64,000 nt of DNA, from contig NZ_CP014213.1 of NCBI RefSeq assembly GCF_003268005.1, positions 682,001 through 746,000 on the forward strand, written 5' to 3'. The DNA comes from Methanosphaera sp. BMS. GTDB taxonomy: Archaea > Methanobacteriota > Methanobacteria > Methanobacteriales > Methanobacteriaceae. The translations under genes and the position numbers were made by a program. The notes below the pieces were generated by a model that was not told the DNA's origin, did not search any database, and was given only the letters and a program-made list of their open reading frames with translations. Below are positions 1-10,146 of the stretch, in pieces; positions within the stretch are counted from its first letter, which is position 1; every line of letters starts with the position of its first letter.

Positions 1-3000
1 GCGTTATAGTCTTCATTTTCTTCATATTCGACGTTTATCGTGTGCTCTCCTATCGTTAGCGTGTCATCAGTGATTATTCCATGTGTGGTCTTTTTTGTAA
101 TATCACCTGTTATGCTTATCGTTGCATCTGGTATTGGCGTGTTGTATATCTTATCCAGTACTGTTATGTTTATTTGTACATTGCCCTCTGTGTTGTTTAT
201 GATGTCATATGTTATGGTGGTGTTTCTTTGTTTTATAATGTTTAATGTGAATTCTGTTGAACTTGGAGCAATATATTCATTGTTACTCGTGTATGTTAGG
301 TTGATGGTATAGGAGTCATCAAGGGAGGAGTACATGTTTTTAAGTGCTTGTATTATTGATTCTGTTGAGAATTCATATCCATCAGCTACATTATATATTG
401 TTAACAGTTCATTGTAGTTGTCATCTTCTTTTATGGATGCTGTTACTGTTCCTTTTTCTCCGATAGGATCATTAATGTCTAATGTTACAGTTTCTTTTAT
501 TCCATCAACGTAGTCATATATGATCTTGTCTGTATTTATTTCTGAAAAACCAATCACTACTTTGAATGTTACGGGATTTGATTCAGTGTTACATGTAGTG
601 AAATAAGTGGTGTATTTTCCGGGATTTAATTGTGATAAGGTATAATTTTCATATTTGGTCGTGATGTTTATTTTATTATTAATATAAAGTGTTATATCTT
701 CAATTTTCTCTAAAATATCATTATCATAATAATCTGGATTTTCCAGTTCTATGCTAAAGTTTAATACTGCATCTTCACCTAGTCTGAAAGTTTCTTGATT
801 ATCTTTAACAGTTAAATTTATTGTTTTAAGTAAAATATCCGTATGATTATAAGTATTATTTTCTACAGTTTTTTCTCCTGGAAGATAAAGGGTTTCACCA
901 TTGTCTGCGGTATTTTCAGTAAATAAATTACCGGTTATATTACAAGTTCCCTCTGTATTAGTTATTGCTCCTCCAATCTTTGCATTATTGTTGTTTAATG
1001 TTGAATTATCAATACTTATGATTCCTTTATTTTTGAATATTGCTCCACCGTTTCCATTAACTGCCGTATTGTTGTTTAATGTGGAATTGAATATGTTTGA
1101 ACTTCCATTAACGTATATTGCTCCACCATTTCCATTAATTGCAGTGTTATTGTTTAATGTGGAGTAATAAACACTTAAATTACGATAAAACGTATAACTA
1201 CTAGGCGTCATATAATGATATATTGCTCCACCATTTCCATCTGCTATATTGTTGTTTAATGTGGAATTATCAATCATCAACATCTGATTAAACCCACTTA
1301 GTGAATAATATCTAATGTGGTATATTGCCCCTCCATCCATGTTTGCTTGGTTGTTATTAATTTCGGAATTATAAATATCTGCAGAACCAACCTTGTATAT
1401 TGCTCCTCCACTTTGCTTTGCTTTGTTATTGTTTATTGTAGACTCTTTAATCCTTAAATGAGATAATTTATCATAGTATATTGCTCCACCACTTTCACTT
1501 ATTGCCGTATTGTTGTTTATTGTAGAACAGTTAATTTCTAAATATCCTCCTGAATTGTGGTATATTGCCCCTCCACTAGTGTTTGCATTGTTGTTGTTTA
1601 ATGTAGACTTATAAATATCCATATAAGCCCTTAACGTCTCTAGAAGTTCATCATCATAATACTCGCCATTGTATATTGCTCCTCCACTCCCACTTGTTGC
1701 GGTGTTATTTTTTAACGTGGAATAATTAAGATCTACTGTTCCATAACTATATATTGCTCCTCCATTGTTTGCATAGTTATTGTATAATGCTGAAAAAGAA
1801 AGATATAGACTCCAATAATTATATATTGCTCCTCCATTGTTTGCATAGTTGTCATATAATGATGAAAAAGAGATATATAGAACTGAATTGGCAAATATTG
1901 CTCCTCCATATTCTGTTGCATGGTTGTTGTATAATGATGAAAAAGAAATATTTAAAGTCCCACCAGCATATATTGCTCCTCCGTTGTTTGCATAGTTGTC
2001 ATATAATGATGATAAAGAAATATTTAGAGATCCCATGTTGTATATTGCTCCTCCATTGTCTGCTGTGTTGTTGTATAATGTGGAATTATATAGCTGATAA
2101 GAATAATCAGAAATTGCCGTTCCATAATTGTATATTGCTCCTCCATGTTCTGTTGCATGGTTATCGTATAATGAGGAATTATATATATTAAAAAAAACGA
2201 AATATCCGTTGTTGAATGTTGCTCCACCATTGTTTGCCGTGTTGTTGTATAATGAGGAATTATAAATATTAGTGATTGCCATGGACTGGCTTATTGCTCC
2301 TCCCTCTTCTGTTGCGTGGTTGTCGTATAATGAACAATTATAAATATTTAATACAGCACTAACTAAATCCTCTGCTGAGTTATAACCCATGAAACTCTCC
2401 GCTGAGTTATGACCCATGGTGTTGAAAATTACTCCTCCATGTGTTGCATTGTTGTTGTTTAATGTGGAATTATAAATATTCATAGTACCATTTCGATTGT
2501 ATATTGCCCCACCACATACTTGTGCGGTATTGTTGCTTAGTGTGGAATTATAAATACTCATAGTACCATCATTGTTGTATATTGCTCCACCAGCTAAATT
2601 AATTGCATAAGGACTATTCCAATAATAAGAATCCCTTTCAAATACTGCTTCACCTGTATCATTATTTACGGTATTGTTGCTTAGTGTGGAATTATAAATA
2701 CTTGAAGTACTCTTTATGTCATTGTATATTGCTCCCCCACTATTTGCCGTGTTATTAATAAGGGTTGAATTGAATATGGTTAAAGTTCCATTATTGTATA
2801 TTACACCACCGTTATAAGATTTAGCATTTCTTATTGTGATATTTTTCAAAACTAAAGAAGAACCACTGCCAATACTGAATACTTGTAGTTGGTTTCCATC
2901 GATTGTCTGACCGTTACCATCAATAGTAACTGTTATCTTTTTACTAAAAGGTATGGTTGATGTTGTTGTATATGTTCCTTCATCAAGGGTTATGATTGTA

Positions 3001-3326
3001 TCACTTGTTGCACTGCTAACAGCACTTGCTAGTGTACTCCATGAATTTACTGTTGAATCCTTCTTTATGTTATTCATCATATCCTTTTGTATGGCTTTAT
3101 GTGTATTTACTCCTTGATCCAGAGTCCTATCACTTTCAGATTTTTCAGTTATAATATCTTCAAGGTTATTATTATCTGCCTGTGAAACCTGTACTGTATC
3201 CGTTATGGCAGTTTCTGTTGCATCAGCCGTACATATTGTATCCGTGGACACCTCTTCTGCACTTGATGCTCCTACTAGAAGTAACAGTACTATAGCAAAA
3301 AACAGTACATATTTTAATTTTTTCAT
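1..3326 (-). CDS. Adhesin-like surface protein, 3' end outside window
   Basis: Reading from ATG at 3326 the frame stays open to the window edge (over 1,100 codons), so the C-terminus is missing. Residues 1-24 (MKKLKYVLFFAIVLLLLVGA...) form a signal peptide. Residues about 130-790 hold roughly twenty rungs ending in GGAIY or GGAI with Asn/Thr-rich spacers, the right-handed beta-helix pattern of polymorphic-membrane-protein-like archaeal adhesins. A linker domain (about 790-925) contains the motif N-Y-T-L-S-x-L-x-P-G-x-Y shared with the genes at 4018 and 42121, and an Ig-like module begins near the left edge. GAGGATGA lies upstream of the start as a ribosome binding site. The protein is inferred to be secreted and displayed on the pseudomurein wall; its ligand is unknown. 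The Ig-like part is very similar to a module in the 11951-18931 gene. Confidence 0.88.
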   Translation of the reverse strand, partial: MKKLKYVLFFAIVLLLLVGASSAEEVSTDTICTADATETAITDTVQVSQADNNNLEDIITEKSESDRTLDQGVNTHKAIQKDMMNNIKKDSTVNSWSTLASAVSSATSDTIITLDEGTYTTTSTIPFSKKITVTIDGNGQTIDGNQLQVFSIGSGSSLVLKNITIRNAKSYNGGVIYNNGTLTIFNSTLINNTANSGGAIYNDIKSTSSIYNSTLSNNTVNNDTGEAVFERDSYYWNSPYAINLAGGAIYNNDGTMSIYNSTLSNNTAQVCGGAIYNRNGTMNIYNSTLNNNNATHGGVIFNTMGHNSAESFMGYNSAEDLVSAVLNIYNCSLYDNHATEEGGAISQSMAITNIYNSSLYNNTANNGGATFNNGYFVFFNIYNSSLYDNHATEHGGAIYNYGTAISDYSYQLYNSTLYNNTADNGGAIYNMGSLNISLSSLYDNYANNGGAIYAGGTLNISFSSLYNNHATEYGGAIFANSVLYISFSSLYDNYANNGGAIYNYWSLYLSFSALYNNYANNGGAIYSYGTVDLNYSTLKNNTATSGSGGAIYNGEYYDDELLETLRAYMDIYKSTLNNNNANTSGGAIYHNSGGYLEINCSTINNNTAISESGGAIYYDKLSHLRIKESTINNNKAKQSGGAIYKVGSADIYNSEINNNQANMDGGAIYHIRYYSLSGFNQMLMIDNSTLNNNIADGNGGAIYHYMTPSSYTFYRNLSVYYSTLNNNTAINGNGGAIYVNGSSNIFNSTLNNNTAVNGNGGAIFKNKGIISIDNSTLNNNNAKIGGAITNTEGTCNITGNLFTENTADNGETLYLPGEKTVENNTYNHTDILLKTINLTVKDNQETFRLGEDAVLNFSIELENPDYYDNDILEKIEDITLYINNKINITTKYENYTLSQLNPGKYTTYFTTCNTESNPVTFKVVIGFSEINTDKIIYDYVDGIKETVTLDINDPIGEKGTVTASIKEDDNYNELLTIYNVADGYEFSTESIIQALKNMYSSLDDSYTINLTYTSNNEYIAPSSTEFTLNIIKQRNTTITYDIINNTEGNVQINITVLDKIYNTPIPDATISITGDITKKTTHGIITDDTLTIGEHTINVEYEENEDYN

Positions 3327-4017
3327 TTTAATCATTCATCCTCTGATTTTATAGTCTTTATTAATATATTGAGAGGGGAGGATATTAAATGTTATCATGG
3401 AGTATATCAAAAAAGAAACACAATAGAAGTAATTAAGTAATTAAGGAGGTTTTATTCATGAAAAAGATTAATAATTCACTGGGAAAATTAGAATGATTAA
3501 ATTATAGGGGCTATTATGATAATTAACCAATACTCATGATTAATCATTACAATTAAAAGAACTAAACACACCATTCATAAAAACCCATCAACCGATAAAA
3601 AAAAAGATGAAGATAAAGCCCTCATCAATAATAAAACAACACAACACTAAAAAATAATATATACATATAAAAGAATACTAAAGACTATCTGATACACTAG
3701 ACTAAAGATTAACATAAAGTGGTACAGAGCCACGATTCGTCTTTGAAAGAAAAAATAAATAGTGAATGGTTATCATTATATGAAATCGATTCTTTTTATT
3801 TTCTTTGCAAGCAGGGTATCATTATGGGTTATATGCTCTTGTTTGACCATACAATCCCAAAATAAAGAAAAAAAATCATAACTTTAAAAATAGAAGATAA
3901 AGATGTAAAAGTACAATACTCTCTTATTTTCATGTTAACCTATATCAAAGTCTAAAAAACATATTTCCTGCCGATAACCAATCAATAGAAGAAAAAATTA
4001 AAAAATAGAAAAGGGGT
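3327..4017. other. AT-rich intergenic region between two adhesin genes
   Basis: About 690 bases without a supported gene. It must hold the promoter of the minus-strand adhesin starting at 3326 and the 3' region of the neighbouring gene that ends at 4018. No tRNA-like fold, repeat array or credible small ORF was seen. Confidence 0.5.
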
Positions 4018-7000
4018 TTAGGTTATTGTAACGTTTTTTGTGTAAGTGTTTGTTTTGCCATCAGCGTCTGTGAACACTACCTTCAGTTCGTGTCCTCCGA
4101 GATATTTTTCCACGATTTCCAGGATGACTGTTGCAAGGTCATCACCGACTGTACCGTTAAAGACGAGCTGTCCGTCTATGTATAATAATAGGTGTCCGTT
4201 TGTGAATGTCTGGCCAAATATCTCGTTTAATTGGCCGAGTGTAATTGTATTTTCTATAGGTATCATATTGTCGTCAGTGACTACTTTATGGCTTGTAGGA
4301 GTGGTTGACTGAGCTGTTTTTGTGTATTTTGTCATTGTTTTATAACGTGGGGTGTCTTTTGTGTATCTTTGTTGGCTTCCAGTTTCTTCTACTTGAGTTT
4401 TATCTTCGTCACCGGCTCCTTCAGGTATATTGTCGATTATCGTCAAGGTCTTATTGTCTGTTGTCCATGTACTAGTAGATGCTATGTATACCGCTGTTAA
4501 TGTATGATTTCCAAGTGATAATTCTATTGGAATCTGGTATGGCAGGTATGCCCAGTTATCCTTTACGGGAGCATATAGTACGAGTCCGTTTTCATCTACC
4601 AGTGGCTTGCCGTCTATTTCAAAGTATACTTTACCGTACTTGATTGTCCTGTTTTTATAGTCTACGTATGCTTCAAGCATCACTGATCTTTCCTTTACCA
4701 TTTCAACATCAGAGGTCGTCAGGTTAATCGAGTTGGTTGGCTCGAAAACGTTGAATGTAACGTTATCTGATACCTCATCACCTGAGTTATCCGCATAGCT
4801 AACGTTTGCCGTGTATTGGCCTGTTTCGAAGTCGTCCAGTGCTATGAATACCTGGCCGTTTTCATCAGGGTAGTATCTGTTTCCTGTCAGGTTTGTTGTT
4901 ATTGTTCCATCCGTTATCGGATTTGTGCTATCATCCTTTACTGTGATAATCAGGTGTGTCGGCGTTGTCTGGGTGGACAGGTTTATGTTGACTGTTTCGT
5001 TTTCACTATTATTAACTGTGAAGGTGACAGTGTTTGATTTCTGATTGGCGGCTGTAAAGTATAGCGTGTATCTGCCAGGGTTTAAGTTTGATAGTGTGTA
5101 GTTTTCATTTTCTGTTGTAACATTTTTTTCTCCATTGATATAAAGAGTTTTATCTATTTGATCTAAAACATCCTCATCATAATAATTAGGATGTTCCAAT
5201 TCAATACTAAATTTTAAAAGCACATCTTCACCATATTCGAATGATTCCTTATCCTCTTTAACAGACAATACATTATTTAATGAAATATCCGTGTCTTCGT
5301 AACGATTACCATTAACTAATCCATTAGTCCATCCAAATAAATCAATAGTTTCTCTATTATCCGCGGTATTATTGGTAAATATGTTGCCTTTAAGATTAGC
5401 ATACCCCTCTGTATGTATTGCACCACCAATTTGTGCATGGTTGTTTGTGATATTAGAACTACTTATATTAAAGTATTCCCTATTGACGTTATGTATTACT
5501 CCTCCCTTTCTTGCGGTGTTGTTTGCCAGTGTGGATTCGGTGATGTTAAGTTTTCCCCAGTCGTTGTATATTGCTCCTCCATCATATATTGAGGTGTTGT
5601 TTGCAAGTGTGGATTGTGTGATTGTCAGTCTTCCAGAGTTTCTTATTGCACCACCATAGTATGATTTTGCGTTTTGTATTGTGATGTTCTTCAGAATCAT
5701 TGTGGAACCAACTGTAATGTTGAAAACCTGTAGCTGATTTCCGTCTATTGTTTGTCCATTACCATTAATTGTAAGTATCGTATCTGTATTATCCCAAACG
5801 ATTGTGCCAGTATTTATGTATGTTCCCTCACCCAGTGTGATGGTTTTCGTTGCTCTTTGGCTTTCCACATCACCTACTGCATCACGTAGTTGTTGCCAGT
5901 TGGTTATGTTTCTTGCTATTACCTTGAATGTGACTGTGTTTGAAAAGTGGTTACACGTCCTGTAATAAACCTTGTATTCTCCGGGTTCTAGCTTTGATAA
6001 GGTGTAATTCTTGTAAGTGGTTGTATCATATTTTATATTATTGATGAAGATTTTTATGTCTTCAAGTCTTTCCACGAGATTCTTATCATAATAATGGGGA
6101 CGTTTTAAAGCAATATCGAAGTACAGTACTATTTCTTCACCTTCATCGAATATGGTATAATTTCCCGTAACACTTAAATTTACGGTTTTCAATGCAACAT
6201 CGGTTGAGTTATAAACGTTGGAACTTAACTTTCCATTATAAAGTCCGGCTAAATCAATTGTTTCATTGTTGGTAGCAATATTTTCAGTAAATGTATTGCC
6301 GGTAATATTGTTAGTTCCATAGGAGTATATTGCAGCACCCTTTGGTGCATAATTGCCCGTAAAGCTTGAATCGACAATGCGTAACTCTCCTGATTTGGAA
6401 CTCATAAGTGCTCCACCATAATTGAATGCGAAATTATAATCAAATGTGGAGTTTATGACATATAACTTTCCAAAGCTTGCAATTGCCCCACCATACTCGG
6501 TTGCAACGTTATCCTCGAATGTGGAGTCTGTAATATTTATATTTCCAAAACTTGAAATTGCTCCACCATACTTGGATTTAGCGTTTTTTATCGTAATATT
6601 CTTAAGAATAATGTTAGTATCATCACCAATATCAAATACCAACATTTGATTTCCATCTATTGTCTGTCCATTACCATTAATTGTAAGCACATTCTTTGTA
6701 TTGGTCCACTTGATTGTACCTGTATTTATATATGTACCACTATCTAATTCAATTGTAACGTTTTCTTTCCTGCTTGCAGCACTTTTAACTGCCGCCGTTA
6801 ATCCTTTCCAATTATTTACACGATATAAAATATAGTGTATGGGTTCTTTTTTTAAAGTGCTATCTTTTGGAGTTTTGGCTATTGTTTTAGTTACGTTTTC
6901 GTTTAAGTTATCATCGGATGCTTTGACTGTTTGTATATTTTCATCCACATAATTTTCCTGTATACTCTTAGCAGTATCGGATACTTTATGTGTATCCTGT

Positions 7001-7125
7001 GTAACTGCCTCTTGTGTAATGCTACCTGTATCAGTTATGTCTTCTGATACTTCACCTGCACTGGCTACTCCCACAAGTAGGAGTAATATAGTAGCAAACA
7101 GCAGCATGATTTTTATATTTTTCAT
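4018..7125 (-). CDS. Adhesin-like surface protein with shared C-terminal module
   Basis: A 1035-residue secreted protein. Residues 1-23 are a signal peptide ending near GVASA. Two beta-helix blocks with GGAI rungs (about 165-300 and 410-600) are each followed by a linker domain with the motif YTLSxLxPGxY. Ig-like modules follow (about 705-880), then a basic Thr-rich stretch and a C-terminal module (about 955-1035) that begins near TLGQLNEIFGQTF and includes NGHLLLYIDGQLVFN. That module recurs at the end of the 21924-24773 protein. No pseudomurein-binding repeat or C-terminal membrane helix is visible, so how it is anchored is unclear. AAAGGTG upstream of ATG 7125 supports the start. A cell-surface adhesion role is inferred from family resemblance only. 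Confidence 0.88.
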   Translation of the reverse strand: MKNIKIMLLFATILLLLVGVASAGEVSEDITDTGSITQEAVTQDTHKVSDTAKSIQENYVDENIQTVKASDDNLNENVTKTIAKTPKDSTLKKEPIHYILYRVNNWKGLTAAVKSAASRKENVTIELDSGTYINTGTIKWTNTKNVLTINGNGQTIDGNQMLVFDIGDDTNIILKNITIKNAKSKYGGAISSFGNINITDSTFEDNVATEYGGAIASFGKLYVINSTFDYNFAFNYGGALMSSKSGELRIVDSSFTGNYAPKGAAIYSYGTNNITGNTFTENIATNNETIDLAGLYNGKLSSNVYNSTDVALKTVNLSVTGNYTIFDEGEEIVLYFDIALKRPHYYDKNLVERLEDIKIFINNIKYDTTTYKNYTLSKLEPGEYKVYYRTCNHFSNTVTFKVIARNITNWQQLRDAVGDVESQRATKTITLGEGTYINTGTIVWDNTDTILTINGNGQTIDGNQLQVFNITVGSTMILKNITIQNAKSYYGGAIRNSGRLTITQSTLANNTSIYDGGAIYNDWGKLNITESTLANNTARKGGVIHNVNREYFNISSSNITNNHAQIGGAIHTEGYANLKGNIFTNNTADNRETIDLFGWTNGLVNGNRYEDTDISLNNVLSVKEDKESFEYGEDVLLKFSIELEHPNYYDEDVLDQIDKTLYINGEKNVTTENENYTLSNLNPGRYTLYFTAANQKSNTVTFTVNNSENETVNINLSTQTTPTHLIITVKDDSTNPITDGTITTNLTGNRYYPDENGQVFIALDDFETGQYTANVSYADNSGDEVSDNVTFNVFEPTNSINLTTSDVEMVKERSVMLEAYVDYKNRTIKYGKVYFEIDGKPLVDENGLVLYAPVKDNWAYLPYQIPIELSLGNHTLTAVYIASTSTWTTDNKTLTIIDNIPEGAGDEDKTQVEETGSQQRYTKDTPRYKTMTKYTKTAQSTTPTSHKVVTDDNMIPIENTITLGQLNEIFGQTFTNGHLLLYIDGQLVFNGTVGDDLATVILEIVEKYLGGHELKVVFTDADGKTNTYTKNVTIT

Positions 7126-7455
7126 CTATTAACACACCTTTCTTCTTTTATACTTATCTATAGTGATTATAGGATTATAACCAATAATGATATATTATTA
7201 TCCATTACTTATCCATGTGAAAAGATTTTATTGGATAATATAATGTATATTTTTATTTGTTTTATAATAAATAGTTATAAATAATACTTATCATGACATG
7301 ATAATCCATGAAAAAAACAATAACTTTCAAGAAAAACAACGATACGATAAAAAAGGATTTATGATACAAAAACAGGAATATACCCGGATGATGTAAAACT
7401 ATAATCAGAGAAAGAAGAATATGAAACATATACTCCATTAATTAAAAAAAATGCT
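7126..7455. other. Intergenic region
   Basis: About 330 AT-rich bases upstream of the adhesin start at 7125; expected to contain its promoter. No gene, repeat or RNA structure was recognised. Confidence 0.45.
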
Positions 7456-8190
7456 TCATTTGATGGATTTTTCCCTTTTAAAGAAGTATACGAATGAAAT
7501 AAGAGGAATAAGTATACCCGCGACCGCAATACTAGGATGAATTAAAAATCCCAAGACAATAAGACAGAGTCCACAGATACACAATTGTATTCTTCCATGA
7601 AAAACCGATCTTGAATCTTCATAATATTGCAATATAACAGATAATGAAATCTCAAAAGATAAGCATACGATTCCCACAATAAAGAACATCGCCATAAGAA
7701 AATCATCAGGGTCATAGTAAATCAGGGAGACAAGCGGCAATACTATGCCAAGAAAAGATAAGACATATCCAACCACAATACTCAAAGTATGCGATTTATT
7801 CTTCGTAGTATTAACAAAAGTATCCTTATTTACAACCTCAATGTCACCGTTTAATAATTCAGAAGAACCACTTACTGCTTGTTTATCCAACCGATTCAAC
7901 AACTTTTCCAAAACAGTTTCTATTGCTTGAGTGCCTCCACCGGTAAGATCCAATATGGCATGCGGATAATCAACCATGAATTGAACAATCGTAGAATTCA
8001 GGTCATATTCCTTTAAACTTATCCTCATAATAAATGCGGGATTAAACGAATCAACAACAGTAAAATCACGTGTCATATGATTATATCTTTTTAATTCATA
8101 ATATTTAACTGGAAATACTGAAATCAAGGCCCCATAAACAACATCTACCGGATATTCTATAATAACTTCTTTTTTCGTCTCTGCAAACAT
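7456..8190 (-). CDS. Hypothetical membrane protein with soluble N-terminal domain
   Basis: A 244-residue protein I do not recognise. Residues 1-105 are soluble and begin with an alternating beta pattern (KKEVIIEYPVDVVYGAL) that recalls START/SRPBCC-type lipid-binding domains, but this is only a resemblance. A polar linker follows (about 105-135). The C-terminal half has about four hydrophobic helices between residues 136 and 240 and ends with KREKSIK, so the tail is likely cytoplasmic. GTGAT precedes the ATG as a ribosome binding site. It stands alone: the upstream and downstream neighbours are separated by more than 300 bases and are functionally unrelated. Confidence 0.7.
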   Translation of the reverse strand: MFAETKKEVIIEYPVDVVYGALISVFPVKYYELKRYNHMTRDFTVVDSFNPAFIMRISLKEYDLNSTIVQFMVDYPHAILDLTGGGTQAIETVLEKLLNRLDKQAVSGSSELLNGDIEVVNKDTFVNTTKNKSHTLSIVVGYVLSFLGIVLPLVSLIYYDPDDFLMAMFFIVGIVCLSFEISLSVILQYYEDSRSVFHGRIQLCICGLCLIVLGFLIHPSIAVAGILIPLISFVYFFKREKSIK

Positions 8191-8747
8191 ATGAAATCAC
8201 GCTTATTAATAACAATTATATGAAAACAAATATTTATTTTTATTTAAAACCGAACAACATTGAAAAAAAAGCCTTCCTAATACAGAATCCTGAGTCATAC
8301 ACATAAATAATTATTCATTACTCATAACGCATCTTCGGCAACCTTAAATAAATCCCATTAATCCACCAACTCTCTTTTAAATCTTCCCCAATTATGGCAG
8401 TATACATTCTAAGGGGGGTAAGTTTTTGATTAGATTTTTTATTGAATAATGTATTGTTTATTTATGTTGAGTTATAAGGAGGGATTTATTCTATTAGGTA
8501 GGATATTAGTTTTAGTTCGTAATATCTGCAAATAAAAAAGTGGAAAATTTAAAAAAAAATATTCGACTTCTTTAAAAGACTAAGAAACATTCCAGTTACA
8601 AAAAAATAAGAGAGGTACGGAATAATAACTCATGAATAAAATTATTTAATTAATCTTCTCATGCTTATCCTGATTAACACTACCGTTAAAGCCGTAAAAT
8701 AAAATAAATATAATAGAAACAATACTGAACATGTCCCCAATTATACT
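8191..8747. other. Intergenic region
   Basis: About 560 AT-rich bases between the membrane protein and the decayed BRO-type gene. No supported ORF, RNA gene or repeat. It may be part of the remains of a mobile element, but nothing in the sequence shows this directly. Confidence 0.4.
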
Positions 8748-9561
8748 TTACTTTCCTAGAGAATATGGATCTGTTGCATTATTTTTACTGACTATCTTTT
8801 TTCCTGTTCTTTTTTCAATAGTTTTTCTAGTGTTTCCCGCAATTGTACCTCCTTCTATTGCTATTTCCTTACTTTCATCAAATCCCTCGGGGTTTTCAGT
8901 CTTGCTGATTTCGGTTGTGGTCGCTTCAGCTAGCATGTTAAGAACCAATTCCATATTTGTCATGTTATCTCTAAGGCTTTCCTTTTTAATTCCCTTATAA
9001 TCCTTATATTCACTAACGGTTTTATCACTCCATGCCTTGGTTATTTCATTAGTGAGTATGGCATATTCTTTGCCCTGTTGTACTCCTGATCTTTTCCATT
9101 CATTAGTAAGGTCATTACGAATATGGATACTGTTTATTCTTTGCTTTATCCACTCTTCAGAATAACCCATTTGTCTATATGTTTCCACAGCTCTTTCCAT
9201 CGCTATCTCAGGGTCTGCTATTTCATCAAGTCTTTCTGAGCCTACTTGTGCAAGCCATTGTTTAAATGGTTCTGCATTAGGGGATGGAACTGACTGTATG
9301 ATACGTAACAATTGTTTAGTACTGGCAACATCTGTTAAACGCATTTTACCATCTTTTGCAGGCATTTTCAACCTGTGACAATTTGTCACACTTTCATCTT
9401 GTTCTTCTTTAAGTCTTTGTTTTAATTTTCTCCAGTAATTATTGGGATTTTTACGTCAGTTAATATCATTAATACATCTATTATTGAATAGAACTAATTT
9501 CCACTTTCAAAATCCCATTTTTTATGTATTTTCTTGAAATACAGATGATTCTTTTGTTCAT
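8748..9561 (-). pseudogene. Decayed BRO-N / phage antirepressor-type gene
   Basis: The intact 3' part (GTG 9389 to 8748, 213 codons) matches the C-terminal body of BRO-N/DinD-like proteins, for example TNCHRLKMPAKDGK, IIQSVPSPNAEPFKQWL and AGNTRKTIEKRTGK. The same frame continues upstream as NPNNYWRKLKQRLKEE to a TGA at 9456-9458. The missing N-terminal part is found in the next frame as FYSIIDVLMILTDVK (9493 downward), directly after a TAG at 9494-9496 where the family has a conserved Trp. Adding one A to the A5 run near 9449-9453 would rejoin the frames. Further upstream, KIHKKWDFESGN aligns with the family N-terminus, and a likely original ATG lies at 9559-9561. Intact length would be about 270 residues, as usual for the family. 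A nonsense change plus a homopolymer frameshift argue for a dead gene, though the 213-codon remnant could still be translated. Such genes belong to phages and mobile elements. Confidence 0.8.
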
Positions 9562-9661
9562 GATGTGTTATCCATATAGAATTGAATATTCTAAAATATT
9601 CTTCTAATTTTAAATTTAATATTAATAAATAGTGTTTATGATATTTAGGATTATTTAGATA
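9497..9661 (-). other. Coding-looking open stretch upstream of BRO pseudogene
   Basis: On the minus strand 55 codons lie open between TAG 9662-9664 and TAG 9494-9496 in very AT-rich DNA, with a protein-like composition (for example KLEEYFRIFNSIWITHHEQK). It has no clear start codon. The last dozen residues belong to the BRO N-terminal remnant; the rest may be a leftover of another gene. Chance cannot be excluded. Confidence 0.35.
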
Positions 9662-9764
9662 CTATTTTATAAAAATAAACTATTATAATTTATTTTTTTT
9701 AGTAATGCCTATTTTTTTATAATGGTTTTTTCATGTAGTTATACTGTTGTCATAATAATAGTAG

Positions 9765-9814
9765 TTATATTTAAATAGTTTTTATTACAAAGTACTAAAT
9801 ATTTAGGGGGAGTG
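9765..9814 (+). promoter_or_regulatory. Promoter and ribosome binding site of XRE-ImmA-PIN operon
   Basis: TTATATTTAAATA at 9765-9777 is a good archaeal TATA box, and AGGGGGAGTG (9805-9814) is a strong ribosome binding site just before ATG 9818. The nonamer GTAGTTATA occurs at about 9735 and again at 9761, overlapping the TATA box, and is a plausible operator for the XRE protein. Operator function is inferred. Confidence 0.55.
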
Positions 9815-9817
9815 TAA

Positions 9818-10144
9818 ATGTTTGATGTTGTGGCAAGAAATCTAAAAAAGTTAAGAATTGAAAATGGTTATACTCAGAAACAAGTTTCTGATTATTTGGG
9901 GATTGCTCAAAGTAATCTTTCTAAAATAGAAAATGGTGAAAGAAAATTTAATATAACTTTACTTGATAAATTATGCTTATTGTATAATTGTTCTCCGGAG
10001 TATTTGTTGGGTGAAACTGATGTTCGTGAAAAATCATGCATAGCATTTCGTAGTGATGAAAAAATGGATTTGAATGTCATTGCAAAAATGAATGAAATAA
10101 CGGGATTTTTAAAACTACTAAGAAAATTGGATGAGGAGGATTAA
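9818..10144 (+). CDS. XRE-family helix-turn-helix transcriptional regulator
   Basis: A 108-residue protein. Residues 5-62 form a classic XRE/Cro-CI helix-turn-helix: LKKLRIENGYTQKQVSDYLG, then IAQSNLSKIENGER, then ITLLDKLCLLYNCSPEYLLG. The C-terminal 45 residues are polar and could dimerise or bind a partner. It is the first gene of a tight operon: the ImmA-type peptidase starts two bases after its stop. By analogy with ImmR/ImmA and DdrO/IrrE pairs, it is probably a repressor of its own operon and the substrate of the downstream peptidase; that link is inferred from gene order. The start is fixed by AGGGGGAGTG. Confidence 0.9.
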   Translation: MFDVVARNLKKLRIENGYTQKQVSDYLGIAQSNLSKIENGERKFNITLLDKLCLLYNCSPEYLLGETDVREKSCIAFRSDEKMDLNVIAKMNEITGFLKLLRKLDEED

Positions 10145-10146
10145 GT

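Noticed and set aside
1733-2230. Several short ORFs on both strands inside the first adhesin
   Set aside because: They lie in other frames of the open adhesin frame and have His/Met-rich repeated nonsense composition created by the rung repeats.
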